DNA from: Bacillota bacterium
Lineage (GTDB): Bacteria; Bacillota; Clostridia; Acetivibrionales; DTU013
NCBI GenBank assembly: GCA_023435925.1
Contig: JAEZLF010000112.1
Span: forward strand, 1 to 33,115
DNA: 33,115 nucleotides
Direction: 5' to 3'
Below the pieces are notes generated by a model. It was not told the DNA's origin. It was given only the letters and a program-made list of their open reading frames with translations, and searched no databases. The translations under genes were made by a program, and so were the position numbers. The first letter of the stretch is position 1, and the number at the start of each line of letters is the position of its first letter. Shown here piece after piece: positions 32,769 through 33,115 of the stretch.

Positions 32769-33115
32769 TCACTTCAGGAAAAACGCACCGCGGATGAAAT
32801 TCATCAGCTGCTCCGTAACAAGTTCATCCTTCTCAAGAATATCCGCACCGGCAAATAATTTCATTCTTTCCCTGTAATACTCACAAGCATAGGAAAACTG
32901 CAGCAAAATAAATAAATTATCCAAATAAAAGGCAAACAAACCCGCATCCACATCGGAGCGAATTTCTCCGGCTGCCTGAGCATCCTTTATAAAAGATGTG
33001 TAAAGCCCTACTGTGGCATTTTCCATATCGGACACAATCTTCCAGACAAGATTGGAATGACTCTCCGTTGCCATTTCGTTATATAGCTTTGTCAAATGTA
33101 CGTTATTTCGGGAAT
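32769..33115 (-). CDS. TetR/AcrR-type regulator, C-terminal part (cut by window end)
   Basis: The frame is open to the window edge and upstream codons continue as SRNNVHL before TKLYNEMATE, so the 5' part, including the DNA-binding helix-turn-helix, lies outside. The visible ~114 residues are all helical. DMENATVGLYTSFIKDAQA and AGEIRSDVDAGLFAFYLDNL are typical of TetR ligand-binding domains (GEI+ followed by D+D). It ends 20 bases before the sugar kinase and is its probable local regulator. TetR identity rests on the C-terminal half only. Confidence 0.7.
   Translation of the reverse strand, partial: SRNNVHLTKLYNEMATESHSNLVWKIVSDMENATVGLYTSFIKDAQAAGEIRSDVDAGLFAFYLDNLFILLQFSYACEYYRERMKLFAGADILEKDELVTEQLMNFIRGAFFLK

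Overview
The window reads as chromosomal DNA of a Clostridia-type Firmicute. The order miaB – ylbF/ymcA family gene – mutS – mutL – miaA – hfq, next to a lexA/yneA divergent pair with Gram-positive SOS boxes, is the Bacillus/Clostridium DNA-repair and tRNA-modification neighbourhood. AGGAGG-type ribosome binding sites, an SLH-domain surface enzyme, a DUF975 protein and VanW/G5 proteins fit a Gram-positive anaerobe, perhaps near Clostridium cluster III. The genus cannot be fixed from sequence reading alone.

Layout. Positions 1-2493 hold an insertion sequence of the ISNCY/IS1202 type whose inverted ends enclose the transposase and a second gene, a pRiA4b ORF-3-like protein. The first base of the window coincides with the likely left tip of the element. 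Positions 2542-4597 carry a divergent AraC regulator and a URO-D-fold (corrinoid methyltransferase-like) enzyme. From 4660 to 15000 the genes run leftward: a LarA-type racemase, a small membrane protein, rarA, glyA, a PurM/HypE-like protein coupled to a DUF2225 protein, a VanW/G5 protein, and thiI overlapped with a cysteine desulfurase. Positions 15257-19182 form a rightward pair: a secreted SLH + GH18-like glycosidase and a large multi-spanning TMTC-like glycosyltransferase with TPRs and a nine-residue tandem repeat in a loop. Positions 19167-20286 are the SOS control locus: a YneA-like LysM protein and lexA, divergent, with four LexA boxes on two good promoters. Positions 20422-28634 are the leftward hfq, miaA, mutL, mutS, ylbF-family and miaB block. 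Positions 28819-33115 hold a DUF975 protein, an aldehyde dehydrogenase, an FGGY sugar kinase and the 3' part of a TetR regulator.

How it works together. The core is genome maintenance (mismatch repair, RarA, SOS) with tRNA modification (MiaA and MiaB make ms2i6A; ThiI with its desulfurase makes s4U) and RNA regulation (Hfq). The right end looks like a small regulated catabolic operon (tetR-kinase, then aldehyde dehydrogenase).

The most unusual signals are non-coding or repeat-based. (1) A 40-nt hairpin occurs three times, twice placed at the predicted transcription start of an identical-looking extended -10 promoter (rarA and the desulfurase-thiI operon). (2) The insertion sequence carries a passenger gene and abuts a perfect 11-6-11 palindrome. 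(3) Nine 11-bp helical-turn repeats lie upstream of the aldehyde dehydrogenase. (4) A nine-residue minisatellite lies in the TMTC-like protein. (5) The YlbF-family protein has a four-cysteine tail. (6) A tRNA 5'-half remnant is present. No convincing wholly new multi-gene system is visible.
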